Shown here: positions 30,450 to 41,646 of the stretch, in pieces
How the letters are laid out: every line of letters begins with the position of its first letter
Position numbering within the stretch: position 1 is the first letter of the stretch
Assembly: GCF_016808335.1 (NCBI RefSeq)
Contig: NC_053143.1
Coordinates: forward strand, 50,313,441-50,377,440
Length of the DNA: 64,000 nt
Direction of reading: 5' to 3'
Source of the DNA: Panicum virgatum
Lineage: Eukaryota > Streptophyta > Magnoliopsida > Poales > Poaceae
Program-made: the position numbers and the translations under genes
The notes under the pieces: generated by a model
What the model saw: the letters and a program-made list of their open reading frames with translations, nothing else
Database searches by the model: none
What the model was told of the DNA's origin: nothing

Positions 30450-32843
30450 GTGGCGATCATGACTTCGTCTTCACATCCACCTGCTTTTGATGGAACCGAT
30501 TACCCGTACTGGAAGGCTCGCATGAGTGCCTTTCTCAAGGGGAAAGGGATTGCGATTTGGAATATTACAATTGATACGACTTATGTGATTCCAGTTGATC
30601 CCTCAAATGCAGCTCACGCTACAAAATATGAAAACAATAACAAAGCTGTAGATTTTCTCTTTGCTGCTTTGAGCAAATCTGAATTTGATCGTGTTTCTGA
30701 CAAACAAGTTGCTCATGAGATTTGGTCTACTCTACAAAATTTTCATGAGGGCACCAACGCAGTGAAGATCCGGTTATTTGAAACTTACAGGCGCGAATAT
30801 GATAATTTTATGCAATCGCCTGGTGAGTCTATCGAAAATCTTTTCGCTCGATTTTTGAGTCTTGTCAACAAAATGAAAGCCAACATAACGGTTATGCCGT
30901 ATGATGATCATGCAAGGGCTCTCAAATTGTTGCATGCACTCGACTTGGATGTTTGGGGCACAAAAGTGGAAGCGATTGTTGAGTCTACTAATTATGAGAC
31001 TCTTACAACTGATGAGCTTTTCAGTAAGCTTAAATCCAAAGAGATCGACATCCAATTTCGAAAAAAGCTTAACAATCCCACAGCTGGTTCTTCTTCAAAT
31101 ATTCCAATGGCTTTGGTTTCTGGGAGTACTAACACTAATGCTAATCTTTCATCTACTCCTAGTTTTGCTTTGTCCTCCTTGTGCCATATTGCAGATGATG
31201 AGTTGGAGGTATTTGATGATGATCAGCTTGTTTTGCTCACCAACAAGTTCAAGCGGGTATATGAAAACAGGCGAAATAGAAGGCGTTCAGAAGGATGCTT
31301 CAACTGTGGTGAGCGTGGACACTTCATTGCTGATTGTCCAAGCAAGGTGAAGGCACCGGAGCATGGCAACAGCTACAGGCGCCAGGAACAATCAAGGGAC
31401 AGGAAGAACAAGAGTGATAGGCGTGGGAGAAAGAAGGGACAACAGAAGTTTACTGACAAGCAAATCAAGAAGGCTGCACATGTTCTCTTTTCTTCGCTGG
31501 GTAGCTTTGATTCAGATGCCTCCTACAACTCTAGTGATTCAGAGTCCGAAGATGAGAAGCCCAAAAAGACCAATGATGGAGGACTCTGTTTTCTTGCTGA
31601 CATCAAGGGAGGCATGTGCACTATGGCTTTAAATGAGGGTGATGCATATGACTGTAGCAACGACTCTTCTGATAATGAGGTACAAAATTCTGCTGAAGAA
31701 GAAATTGAAGAGTTGACTAAACTTGTTGATAAACAAAATAAAATTCTAGCAAGACTTAAGGCTGATCATGATAGAATATCTGCTGAATTAAAAACACTAA
31801 AAGATGCTACACCTGTTGCTGTAGAATGTGAGGAATGTTCTATTCATATGGTTTCTATTTCTGAATTGCAATCTAAGCATGCTGTTTTAGTTGATAAATT
31901 TGATTGTGCTAAGATTGAATTGGAAGAACTTCGCTCTCGTTCTGTTTTACTTGGTGCTTGTGCTACTTGTCCAATTTTGCAAACTGAGTTGAATGTTGCT
32001 AAATGTCATATTGTTCAGTTGGAGAAACACACTTGTCCTGTTTTACCTGAGTGTTTGACTTGTCCTACTTTTGTTGCTGAAATTTCCATCTTAAAGAAGG
32101 ACAATGCTGCTTTAGAAGAAGAAAACACTCATTTGAGAACAATCCTTGGTTGGTGTTCTGTGCGTGAGCCCCAGATTGGTATGACTATTGCACAAATTAA
32201 AAGGGGTGAACATTTTGGTGTTGGTTATGATTTGAAGCGTACTTTTGGTAAAAAGAATGCAGATGGTGAGAACAATGGGCCTACTCCCAGTGAGAAGAGT
32301 CCACCGGTCTCACCTGAAGGTTTTGTGGTAGAACCTCCCAAGTCTGTTCCTAAAAAGCAGGTTTGGAGGGTTAAACCCAAACACTTTAAAAGCCTGAATA
32401 ACACATGGCCACCAACTTGTGAACATTTGGATAACCTTAAGCCTGATTTTTCTGGTTCCACTTCTAAGGCTAAGGTTGTCGTTGCTCCTACTCAAAATAT
32501 TTACCATTGCGATTTTTGTGATCGTGATGGTCATTTGGCGGAGTTTTGCTTCCGTAGGAAGCGTGCTGAACGACGTGATCGGTACCCTGCACATGGTGCC
32601 TATGATCGTAGTGACTCTAGACGTGCGCCAGTTGTTCGCTTTTCTAGTTTTCGCTCACGTAATAGTGCCCCTGCGTCATATAGGAATGACATGCCACATT
32701 TTCCCCCTCGTGGGCATCTTCGTTCTTTCGAGAGATTTGATTTTGCTAATGCTTCTTTTGAGCAAATGGCCCAGCACTGGTTTTCATTGCATTATCCTAA
32801 CCCCAGTGTTGAGTCATTAGCTCACTCTCGTGTTCGTTATTGA
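30450..32843 (+). CDS. Copia SIRE-type Gag polyprotein
   Basis: This is a 797-aa frame from ATG at 30450 to TGA at 32841-32843. The N-terminal half is the plant Copia gag domain (UBN2-like: FDGTDYPYWKARMSAFL, WSTLQNFHEGTNAVKIRLF). A CCHC zinc knuckle, CFNCGERGHFIADC, is at about residue 282. The central part is coiled coil (EEEIEELTKLVDKQNKILAR) with several Cys pairs (CEEC, CATC, CLTC). A second CCHC knuckle, CDFCDRDGHLAEFC, lies near residue 687. The long gag with a late second knuckle is typical of SIRE-lineage elements. Gag would form the cytoplasmic particle. Pol follows in the same frame after the single stop. Confidence 0.92.
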   Translation: MAIMTSSSHPPAFDGTDYPYWKARMSAFLKGKGIAIWNITIDTTYVIPVDPSNAAHATKYENNNKAVDFLFAALSKSEFDRVSDKQVAHEIWSTLQNFHEGTNAVKIRLFETYRREYDNFMQSPGESIENLFARFLSLVNKMKANITVMPYDDHARALKLLHALDLDVWGTKVEAIVESTNYETLTTDELFSKLKSKEIDIQFRKKLNNPTAGSSSNIPMALVSGSTNTNANLSSTPSFALSSLCHIADDELEVFDDDQLVLLTNKFKRVYENRRNRRRSEGCFNCGERGHFIADCPSKVKAPEHGNSYRRQEQSRDRKNKSDRRGRKKGQQKFTDKQIKKAAHVLFSSLGSFDSDASYNSSDSESEDEKPKKTNDGGLCFLADIKGGMCTMALNEGDAYDCSNDSSDNEVQNSAEEEIEELTKLVDKQNKILARLKADHDRISAELKTLKDATPVAVECEECSIHMVSISELQSKHAVLVDKFDCAKIELEELRSRSVLLGACATCPILQTELNVAKCHIVQLEKHTCPVLPECLTCPTFVAEISILKKDNAALEEENTHLRTILGWCSVREPQIGMTIAQIKRGEHFGVGYDLKRTFGKKNADGENNGPTPSEKSPPVSPEGFVVEPPKSVPKKQVWRVKPKHFKSLNNTWPPTCEHLDNLKPDFSGSTSKAKVVVAPTQNIYHCDFCDRDGHLAEFCFRRKRAERRDRYPAHGAYDRSDSRRAPVVRFSSFRSRNSAPASYRNDMPHFPPRGHLRSFERFDFANASFEQMAQHWFSLHYPNPSVESLAHSRVRY

Positions 32844-35800
32844 TTGCAGGATGGAGGCGAGGAGAACATATGGATAATGGACTCTGGTTGTTCGCGTCAC
32901 ATGACCGGAGATGATAGATGGTTCTCCAGCCTCACCCCCGCGAGCGGTAAAGAATACATTACATTCGGGGACAATAGTAAAGGAAAAGTGATGGCACATG
33001 GGTGTATCAAGGTAACCAATAAATTCATGCTAAAGGACGTCGCGAAGGTACGGAACTTACATTATAACTTGCTTTCTGTCTCACAACTTCTTGATGATGG
33101 TTTTGAAGTGCGTTTTAAGAAAGGCAATTCGCGAGTTCTAGATTCTATCGGTAACCTTGTTTGTCAAATCTCCCCCTTTGGACGAATTTTCATGGTTGAT
33201 TTCTCTAAATCTTTTGGACAAGCTCGTTGTTTGGTTGCTCATGGTTCTCTCCCCATTTGGAAGTGGCATCGTCGTTTGGGTCACTTGAGCTTTGATTTAC
33301 TATGCCGTTTGAGTTCGATGGGTTTGATAGATGGTTTACCGAAACTCAAGTTTGAGAAAGATTTGGTTTGTGCTCCTTGCAAACATGGCAAAATGATTGC
33401 GGCTTCTCATGCACCTGTGACTCAGGTGATGACAGAACGACCGGGTGAGTTGTTACATATGGATACTGTAGGTCCAGCCCGTGTCCGTTCTGCTGGTGGG
33501 AAGTGGTATGTGCTCGTCATTGTGGATGATTTTTCTCGTTATTCATGGGTGTTCTTTTTGGAATCCAAGGATGAGGCTTTTCAATTTATTCATGATCTTG
33601 TTCTAAAGCTGAAAAATGAGTTATCCAATAATGTCGTTAGAGCAATTCGCAGTGATAATGGCACAGAATTCAAGAATGCTCGAATGAAAGCTTTTTGTTC
33701 AGAACAGGGTCTTGATCATCAGTTTTCCTCACCGTATGTCCCCCCTCAGAATGGTGTTGTTGAAAGGAAAAATCGAACGCTTGTTGAGATGGCTAAGACA
33801 ATGCTTGATGAACATAAAACCCCTAGACGTTTTTGGGCTGAGGCGATTAATACCGCTTGCTATGTTGCTAATCGTATTTTTCTGAGAGCTTTTCTGGGGA
33901 AAACATCTTATGAGTTGAGATATGGTCGTTGTCCAAAAGTTTCTCATTTTCGCGTATTTGGTTGTAAATGCTTTATTCTGAAAAAAGGAAATTTGGACAA
34001 ATTTGAATCACGTTCTTCTGATGGGTTGTTCTTGGGGTATGCTTTGCAAGGGCGAGCTTACCGGGTTCTTAATCTTGATACTAATCGCATCGAGGAGACA
34101 TGTGAGGTCACCTTCGACGAGACGATGCCTTGTTTCTCTTCTGCTTTTGAGTGTGCAGGTGATGATGAGATTGGACAAAACATTTTTGAAGATGAGGTTG
34201 ATGGACTTGACGATGATGATGATGCAACAGAGGATCCAGCTGTGCTCAAGGCAACTCCCATTCAGACACCTAGCAGCACGATAGACGAAGGGCCTTCAGA
34301 GCTTTTCACATCCACAGCAGATCCTCCAGCTATACCTACTGTTGATCATGAACCAGCTACAATTGAGGGGGAGGCAACTTCTGTTAGAACAGCACCTCGA
34401 CATATTCAGCGTCGCCATCCACCTCAACAAATGATAGGTAACTTGAATGAGCGCACAACAAGGTATAAATCTAGAAATCAATGTGTCCTTGCGCATTCTG
34501 CATTTGTTGCCTCTTTTGAACCCCGTGATGTTGGACATGCGCTGTCTGATTCTAATTGGGTCAATGCCATGCATGAGGAGTTAGAAAATTTTGAACGGAA
34601 TCAGGTTTGGGTTTTGGTTGATCCACCTTTTTCTTGCAAACCAATTGGTACTAAATGGGTTTTTAAGAACAAACAAGGGGAAGATGGTCTTGTTGTCAGA
34701 AACAAAGCCAGATTGGTGGCTCAGGGTTTCTGTCAAAAGGAGGGTATTGATTATGGTGAAACTTTTGCTCCTGTTGCTCGTTTAGAAGCTATTCGCATTT
34801 TGCTTGCTTTTGCTGCCTCACGTGGTTTTAAGCTTTATCAAATGGACGTGAAGAGTGCCTTTTTGAATGGGTATATAGAAGAGGAAGTTTATGTTAAACA
34901 ACCCCCTGGTTTTGAACATCCTAAATTTCCTAATCATGTTTTCAAGTTACAAAAGGCTTTATATGGGTTGAAGCAAGCACCTCGTGCTTGGTATGCTAGA
35001 CTGAAAACTTTTCTACTTGAAAATGGGTTCAAAATGGGTTCTGTTGATAAAACTTTATTTCTCCTCAGACAAGGCAATAATTCTCTAATAGTTCAGATAT
35101 ACGTGGATGATATCATTTTTGGTGGTTCGTCTCATTTTCTTGTTGCAAAGTTTGCAGAATCAATGAGTAAGGAGTTTGAGATGTCTATGATGGGTGAGTT
35201 GACCTTTTTCCTAGGATTGCAAATTAAACAAACACAGGAAGGGACATTTGTGCATCAGGGAAAATATACAATGGATGTCCTGAAGAAGTTCGACATGGCT
35301 GATGCTAAGCCAATTTCAACGCCCATTCCGACTAGCGCAGCTTTGGATGCTGATGAAGATGGAGAATCCGTGGATCAGAAGGAATATAGAAGCATGATTG
35401 GGTCACTTTTGTACTTGACTGCGACGAGACCGGATATACACTTTGCTGTGTGCCTGTGCGCTCGTTTTCAGGCGTCTCCCAGGACCTCTCACCGTCAGGC
35501 GGTGAAGCGCATAATGAGGTACCTTCGTTTCACTCCTGAATTTGGTCTTTGGTACTCTGTTTCTTCGACGCTCAGTTTGTGTGGTTATTCGGATGCTGAT
35601 TTTGCTGGGTGTCGTTTGGATAGAAAATCTACATCAGGTACTTGCCAGTTTTTGGGTTCTTCTCTTGTTTCTTGGTCCTCTAGAAAACAATCCAATGTTG
35701 CTCAATCTACTACAGAGGCCGAGTATGTTGCGGCTGCTAGTTGTTGTTCTCAGCTTTTATGGATGATAGCTACCCTTCGCGATTTTGGTTTGTCGTTTTC

Positions 35801-36044
35801 TCATGTTCCTCTATTGTGTGATAGCACCAGTGCCATCAGTGTTGCTAAGAATCCTGTGCTGCATTCTAAAACGAAACATATTGATGTTCGTTATCATTTT
35901 CTAAGAGATCATGTTGAAAAGGGTGATATTGAGCTTAAGCATGTTGATACTAGTCAGCAGTTGGCTGATATTTTAACTAAACCACTCGATCAAGCCACGT
36001 TTGCACGTTTGCGTGGTGAGTTTGGTGTGTGTTATCCTTTCTAG
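32844..36044 (+). CDS. Copia SIRE-type Pol (protease, integrase, reverse transcriptase, RNase H)
   Basis: This is a 1066-codon frame immediately after the gag TGA and in the same frame. There is no ATG at its start, so expression needs stop readthrough, splicing or an internal start. Protease active site [10 protein letters not shown] is at about residue 13. Integrase: HHCC zinc site (WHRRLGHLS...CAPCKHGK) and DDE residues in HMDTVGP (204), SDNGTEF (270) and VVERKNR (306). [22 protein letters not shown] (667) and YVDDIIFG (752). RNase [18 protein letters not shown] and [10 protein letters not shown]. All catalytic residues are present, so the copy could be autonomous. Confidence 0.95.
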   Translation: MQDGGEENIWIMDSGCSRHMTGDDRWFSSLTPASGKEYITFGDNSKGKVMAHGCIKVTNKFMLKDVAKVRNLHYNLLSVSQLLDDGFEVRFKKGNSRVLDSIGNLVCQISPFGRIFMVDFSKSFGQARCLVAHGSLPIWKWHRRLGHLSFDLLCRLSSMGLIDGLPKLKFEKDLVCAPCKHGKMIAASHAPVTQVMTERPGELLHMDTVGPARVRSAGGKWYVLVIVDDFSRYSWVFFLESKDEAFQFIHDLVLKLKNELSNNVVRAIRSDNGTEFKNARMKAFCSEQGLDHQFSSPYVPPQNGVVERKNRTLVEMAKTMLDEHKTPRRFWAEAINTACYVANRIFLRAFLGKTSYELRYGRCPKVSHFRVFGCKCFILKKGNLDKFESRSSDGLFLGYALQGRAYRVLNLDTNRIEETCEVTFDETMPCFSSAFECAGDDEIGQNIFEDEVDGLDDDDDATEDPAVLKATPIQTPSSTIDEGPSELFTSTADPPAIPTVDHEPATIEGEATSVRTAPRHIQRRHPPQQMIGNLNERTTRYKSRNQCVLAHSAFVASFEPRDVGHALSDSNWVNAMHEELENFERNQVWVLVDPPFSCKPIGTKWVFKNKQGEDGLVVRNKARLVAQGFCQKEGIDYGETFAPVARLEAIRILLAFAASRGFKLYQMDVKSAFLNGYIEEEVYVKQPPGFEHPKFPNHVFKLQKALYGLKQAPRAWYARLKTFLLENGFKMGSVDKTLFLLRQGNNSLIVQIYVDDIIFGGSSHFLVAKFAESMSKEFEMSMMGELTFFLGLQIKQTQEGTFVHQGKYTMDVLKKFDMADAKPISTPIPTSAALDADEDGESVDQKEYRSMIGSLLYLTATRPDIHFAVCLCARFQASPRTSHRQAVKRIMRYLRFTPEFGLWYSVSSTLSLCGYSDADFAGCRLDRKSTSGTCQFLGSSLVSWSSRKQSNVAQSTTEAEYVAAASCCSQLLWMIATLRDFGLSFSHVPLLCDSTSAISVAKNPVLHSKTKHIDVRYHFLRDHVEKGDIELKHVDTSQQLADILTKPLDQATFARLRGEFGVCYPF

Positions 36045-36458
36045 TATCAATGTTTTTGTCGCTTCGGTTACATATGCCTTATACTTGTTTCAGCGAATTT
36101 GTGATAAATGCCTTTGGAGAGGTTGTGATGCTTTGGGTGACCATATTTTGTTTTGAAAACAGCACACAGATACTTCATGATTTTATCAGGCTTGTTTACA
36201 TGTTCTTGTTCTAGTATCTGGTTGAATACTCGACATATATCTTGCTCACGGTTCGGTTTTGGCTCCTTTCAATGGGTCAAAGACCGGTTCGTCACTGTGA
36301 ATGTAGCTTCTTTTGGGCCTATGAAAGAACAAATGTTCTTTGTGTCGCAAAGACACACATGAACCGGGCACTCTATAGTCCAGGGGCTGTCAAAAGATCC
36401 CAGATCAGCAGGGACAACAAAAGAAAAATGGGTTCAGTATTCAGCATATAACATTGGG

Positions 36459-36546
<88 letters not shown>

Positions 36547-37180
36547 CTGAGATTTGGGTTTGTATATACAGACTTGTGCTTTAGGCATGGCAGCCTAAGT
36601 TGGTTACTCACAGCTTGCCCCAGTCGCAGGTGTTGTGTGTGCCACGGGTTTGTCTTTCATGGCATAGACCTGATTCAAGCATTTGCAGTGAACTTTGATT
36701 GGAAGCTTTGTTACCCATCGTGTGAGCTTGCTATATGTCTTGTCTTCAGCTTGATACTGGCCTTGAATTTGTTTGCATGGTCTGACTAATTGGTTTTCAA
36801 AAGGCTCTAATTTAAATTTCTATGGTCATTGCATTGTGTTGCTGCTTTTCTGAACAGCTGGTTTTGCTGGTTCGCTGGTATAAGTATTTGATATATGTCT
36901 CTGAAGCTTCTATCTGTGCCGTCCCCTCATGTATCTTTTACTTGATGGAGTGCTTTGTCAACAAGGGGGAGAATGAGTGACACAAATTCATTTTGCAGGG
37001 GGAGTTAATTTTTCTTGCTGAGATTATGCTTTTGAAATGTTGCTGAGTCTCAGGGGGAGGTTGAGTTTGAGCATTTTGACAGGGGGAGTTTGTCAGCTTT
37101 GGAGCTTTTCAGTTACTCTTGTATTTGTCTTGATTGTGTCGAGCCTAGCTTTTGTTGCTAGCACTCATCAAGGGGGAGAT
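36045..37180 (+). other. 3' region of the Copia element with AT microsatellite and repeated polypurine tracts
   Basis: There is no env-like ORF. It contains (AT)n at 36464-36542 and five AGGGGGAG tracts (about 36963, 36998, 37052, 37081 and 37171). The last, AAGGGGGAGAT, abuts the 3' LTR and is the functional polypurine tract by position. Confidence 0.8.
36464..36542. repeat. (AT)n microsatellite, about 39 units
   Basis: Uninterrupted alternating AT. The Tyr-Ile repeat frames it creates on both strands are not genes. Confidence 0.95.
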
Positions 37181-38282
37181 TGAGATGCCCGTGGGGCTAG
37201 GACCTTGTGATGAGTGATTGAACAACACAGTGTGCGTGTGACGTTTCTCTTGGTTGGTGTCGTTGCAGGTGATAGGTGGAGACTGAACATGCGGCGACGT
37301 GTGAAGAATGAAGATATGATGCCACGCCGATGGACTGAGAGCGGTGAAGGGTGGATCAAGACTTGCGTTCGAGGGATTTGAGATCGTGCGGTGTATGTCT
37401 ACTGTACCTGACGACACAGCGAGAGAACGTTGGTGGACGGTTTCTTGGTTAAGCCACAAAACCAAGATCCCGGACGTTCGTTGCGGCGGACGTGGCCGAA
37501 GATGGGGACAATTGTCGATCGCGAGAAGATTCCGGATCATCGTGCGGCGAGATCACGGGACGTCATGGTGCTAGATGGAAGGATCGCGGACATCGAGATT
37601 GTTTGCCGTGGAGGATGATATTGCGTGATACGCGCCGATTACGTTAATTTGATTTACGTAATGGCAAATTTGTAATTTAGGTAGTGGCACCCTATGGGTT
37701 ATAAATATGCGGCACCTAGGATTGAGGGGTATGCGTTTTTAGGGTTTTGGGGGGGGGGGGGGGCGTTGCTACAGTAGCCGCCGTGAACAGTTCCGCGCTA
37801 CAGTAGCCGCCGTGAACAGTAGCCGCCTCCCTGAAGCTCTTCTTGCGTGCACTCTTCTCTCCAGTCTAGCCTAGGGTTTAATTCCTAGTGAGGGATTTTT
37901 GTTGATCTCTCTAATCAAGAGAGGGAGGACGATCGGGCGGAGGCTAGATGCAATTCTGTAAGAACAAGTACTTGGTTTAATACTTTATCATTAAGTATTG
38001 TTCTTCGTTTCATTGCATCGTGCCTATTTGTTCTTCGTCAGGTTTATCGTCGGTTTCAATCTAGGTTTTCTTGATCCGTATTTTATATTTAATTTCCTTG
38101 CATAATATTTTGAGAATAGATTTCTAGTGATCTTGTAAACCTATGTTTTGAGTTTCCTCGCGTTTGGATCTAATTTGCTAAAGTTCTTGAAATTTGGGAG
38201 TTTGATCTGTTTGCTTCCGTGCGAAATTATTTTTGAGTTGCTCCCATTCACCCCCCCTCTGGTCGCATTTTCCGGTCCTACA
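37181..38282 (+). repeat. 3' LTR of the Copia element
   Basis: It matches the 5' LTR apart from one substitution and the T4G14 against T8G8 homopolymer difference. TATA box at about 37699. Confidence 0.95.
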
Positions 38283-40436
38283 GAAAGGTCCATCTCAGTC
38301 ATGCCTCTTAAGCTCATGAGTGATGATGGGATACTTCCAGAAAGAAAGTTCACCTCTAGATGGATGGATTCCAGGTGAAGGCACTCACCAAGTGTGTGAG
38401 GAATCTCTCCGGATAACTGATTGTTGGATATATCAAGGGATTCAAGATTAAAGAGGTCACCAATGGTAGATGATATGGATCCGGTGAGTTTATTGTAGGA
38501 CAAGTCTAGGCCTCCAGAAAGAGAAGAAATGGTGAGGAGCTCAGGCGGGATGCTTCCTTGGAAGACATTATGCGATAGGTTCAGTATCACCAAACTCTTA
38601 CAGCCTCCTATGCTCGGAGGTATTGAACCGCTTAAATTGTTCTCCTGGACATAAAGTTGACCTAACCTTTCCAATTTCCCAATTGACTGTGGGATCTCAC
38701 CAAAAAGATTATTGTGTGCCAAGCTTAAGATAAACAAGTTGTCAAGGTTTCCAAGTGTATCAGGAATGGTTCCAAGGAATTTATTCCCCCCTAATTGGAG
38801 AATTGTGAGGTTTTTGAGGTTTCCTATCTCAGATGGTATAGTTCCAGTGAAGTTATTTTCTGTCAGGAACAACTGTTGAAGGCTCCTTGAGAGATTGCCA
38901 ATGGAATTTGGTAATGTTCCTTCTAACTTGTTATTGTCCAAATATATTAATTGAAGTTCAGTAGAGTTTGATGCCGAAGACAAGAAAGTCCAGTCTATTG
39001 TTTCAAGCTGGTTTGCACCAAGGTCCAACTGAATCAAGTTGGGCAGTGACTACCCCAGTGAATGCATTATCACGGAATTCTAATGCTTGGAGTTTGGAGG
39101 CATTGACTAAGGTCACAGGCAGCGGGCCCTCAAATTTGTTTCCTTCCATGACCAGTGTTTCGATGTTCGGAAGAGTGTTGCCAATGTCACTAGGAATTCT
39201 TCCCACAAGTTGGTTTACACCAAGGCCAAGGTAGCTGAGTGATGTTTTGTTGTAAAGTTTCTGTGGTACTGTGCCTGATAAATTGTTATAAGCCATGTCT
39301 AATGCTTCCCATACCTGAATTCTAGCTAAACTTTCAGGGATGCTTCCTTGCAAGTTATTTTCAGAAAGGAGCAAGGTGGAAAGAAAAGAGAAGTTTCCAA
39401 ATGTGGCAGGTATAACTCCGGAGAAGTTGTTTTTTGCTAAGCTAATATATTGTATTGGTGGGGACATCATGGAGGATGACGGGATGATCCCAGAGAATTC
39501 ATTATCTGAGAGATCTAATGTAACAAGTGATGTGCTATTGAAGAGAGTAGAGGGGATGTTTCCACTGAGCTTGTTTTGTATGAGGTCAAGGTAGTACAGT
39601 GTTGAGCAATTTGCCAACATAAGTGGAAGGCCACCCGTTAAGCTATTGTTCCGAAGAAAAACAATGGCGAGCGATGGACTGTTGCCCAAGGATTCAGGAA
39701 TACTACCCACAAGGTTGTTACTTGGGAGAAACAGATACTGCAACTTTGGAAGCAATCCAATCCCCAAAGGGATTCTTCCGCCAAGGTTGTTATTACTAAG
39801 AACAATTTGCTGAAGGAACTGTAACTTGGCAAGACTTGGAGGGATCTCACCTTCGATGGAGTTGTTGATTAGTCTGATAACCTCAAGCTTGGAACAAAAT
39901 GATATGGAATATGGAATCCTCCCAGTGATGGAGTTCATGCTGAGGTTGAGGTACTTCAGCCGGGTTAATTTGCCTATCTCTGGGGGTATGGGGCCATTTA
40001 TTTGATTGTAAGCCATGTCGATCGTATCAATGAAATGAAGGTCAGCAATGCAAGGAGGAATTTTTCCTGTTATGTTTAGCTCTGCAAGGTCAAGAGCGAC
40101 AACACGAGCTGCCTTGCTGCCACTGCATGAGACCCCTCGCCAATCGCAGAATGAAAGTGAGTCGTCTCTCCATGAGTCTAAGGCTCCAGCAGGGCTAGAC
40201 AGCAGGGATTTCAGGCACAAAAGGGCTTGTCGATCTGTTTCAGATGAATTATGGAGTGTGGATGCTGTGGCTAAGGAATATGGTGGGCAGGGCCATGCAA
40301 TCAGAATACTGATGAGCGTTGCCACAAGCCGAAGGAAGAAGGACCTCTTCTGGGCCCCTAAGATAGCCATTTTGCTACTAGTGGATGCTTCAAGGATCTG
40401 AGTGTGTGGTGATTCTTCTGCTGCACCTACTTGCAC

Positions 40437-40444
40437 TTTATATA
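40437..40444 (-). promoter_or_regulatory. TATA box of the disrupted receptor kinase
   Basis: The minus strand reads TATATAAA, about 67 bp upstream of the ATG at 40370. This supports that start over the longer open frame. Confidence 0.6.
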
Positions 40445-40997
40445 GAGCTTGCCTGACAAGTATGCGCACATAACGAAATAAGACAGTCAAGGAAGGAAAG
40501 ATATTCACAGTGCTTAAATTCCTTTTTGTTAGAGTGCGCAATGGAAACCGGCTCAGCCCGCTATACTCACGAGCCGGCGCCCAACCAATCAAGACCTCAG
40601 GCTTAAAACTCAACCCAAAAGACTAGCCTGATGGGTGAGAACTGCGGTCCCACCTTATATGTTGTGCTCACCACCATCAATTTTCGATGTGAGACTAAAT
40701 CTAACACTATTTTTTATCCAAGCAAAAGATAAGATTGAAACCTACTTAGGTAAAATGATATGGCATGAGGACGGCTGTTCTGTAATCATGCATGTCTCTT
40801 GTTACTGTGCATAACAGAAATAAGAGATTCCTGTGCTAGTTAATATATTTTTTGTAGGACCATCTGCTGAACTAAGTATTTTGAATAGTAATTGTAGGTA
40901 TAAAAACATGAAAGATAAGGAGATTAATTTTCAAAATAAATCTTGCTGCAGAAATCTCATCTCATAAATTTACTTATGTTAAAAGGTAGTGATCGAA

Positions 40998-41226
40998 GCC
41001 CTGTTTAGTTGGCAAAAAAGTTCTACAGTATCCGTCACATCGAATCTTTGGACACATGTAAGGAGTATTAAATGTAGTTGAAAAAAGAACTAATTACACA
41101 GTATAACTGATTCATACGAGATGAATCTTTTAAGCATAATTAGTCCATGATTGGACATTAATTGTCAAATAATAACAAAATATGCTACAGTACCAAAACC
41201 CAAACTTTTTCGCGAACTAAACACAG
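40998..41226. mobile_element. MITE, about 229 bp, CCCTGTTTAGTT ends
   Basis: It runs from CCCTGTTTAGTTGGCAAAA to TTTTTCGCGAACTAAACACAG and contains the CACATCGAATCTTTGGACACATG and CTAATTAGTCCATGATTGG blocks typical of a high-copy grass MITE. Same family as 18950-19181, inverted. Confidence 0.7.
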
Positions 41227-41646
41227 TCAAAATAAACATATTATTGACGGCATGCATGCCATAATGGTTTTTCTGACTCAAATAGGCACTACCATTCTAT
41301 TGTAAAGGGTTTATTTGCGACAAATACATACAAACTTTCAAGGCTCAGTAGACATTCTTTCAACTCAATAAACCTACTAACGAGCACCCACGCAATGATG
41401 TAAGAAAGTTGGAATGTCTTTGAAGCATACACGAACGAACGAGCTCGAGAGTATGATGACAGACAAGGTGAGGCATTAGTGTACGTTTTTTGAATGGTCC
41501 AATTTGATGTTCAATGTCAAGATGGAATATAATCTGCTTCATTAGTTTGTGGATGTTCATGTGATTACCTTCCACAGGATATCATCATGCTTGGGTAGTC
41601 CAATTTGTTATAAAGTCTCCAACCTTCATTGTGTTGTAGTAGTTGT

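Larger units (their letters stand above)
29293..38282 (+). mobile_element. Complete Copia (SIRE/Maximus-type) LTR retrotransposon
   Basis: It is 8990 bp: LTRs 29293-30392 and 37181-38282, TG...CA ends, target duplication GAAAG (29288-29292 and 38283-38287). Order: LTR, PBS, gag, in-frame TGA, pol (protease, integrase, RT, RNase H, the Copia order), a 1.1-kb 3' region, PPT, LTR. The LTRs differ by one substitution (A/G near 29780/37681) and by T/G homopolymer lengths, so the insertion is very recent. It sits head-to-head with the minus-strand receptor kinase. Confidence 0.95.
27624..40370 (-). pseudogene. LRR receptor-like kinase (Xa21/FLS2 type) disrupted by a Copia element and three other lesions
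   Basis: Coding parts are 38283-40370 (5'), 28369-29292 (rest of exon 1) and 27624-28071 (exon 2, after a 297-bp GT-AG intron). The start MAILGAQKRSFFLRL at 40370 leads into a signal peptide. The LRRNT (SFCDWRGVSC) is followed by about twenty LxxLxLxxN.xxGxIPxx repeats, a membrane helix (SYIISVAVPLASAVMVLTAC) and a kinase with GSGQFGTVY and VAVKVF. Lesions: (1) a frameshift at about 39045 in the LRRs, most simply loss of five bases; (2) the Copia insertion in the last LRRs; (3) an in-frame deletion of the whole catalytic loop, LDYLHN being joined straight to MVAHVSDFG; (4) two 7-bp tandem duplications near 28030-28055 that shift exon 2. Intact members of this class are pattern-recognition receptors of the plasma membrane. 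Confidence 0.88.

Noticed and set aside
36373..36789. Frames containing (Tyr-Ile)n on both strands
   Set aside because: Produced by the (AT)n microsatellite in the Copia 3' region.
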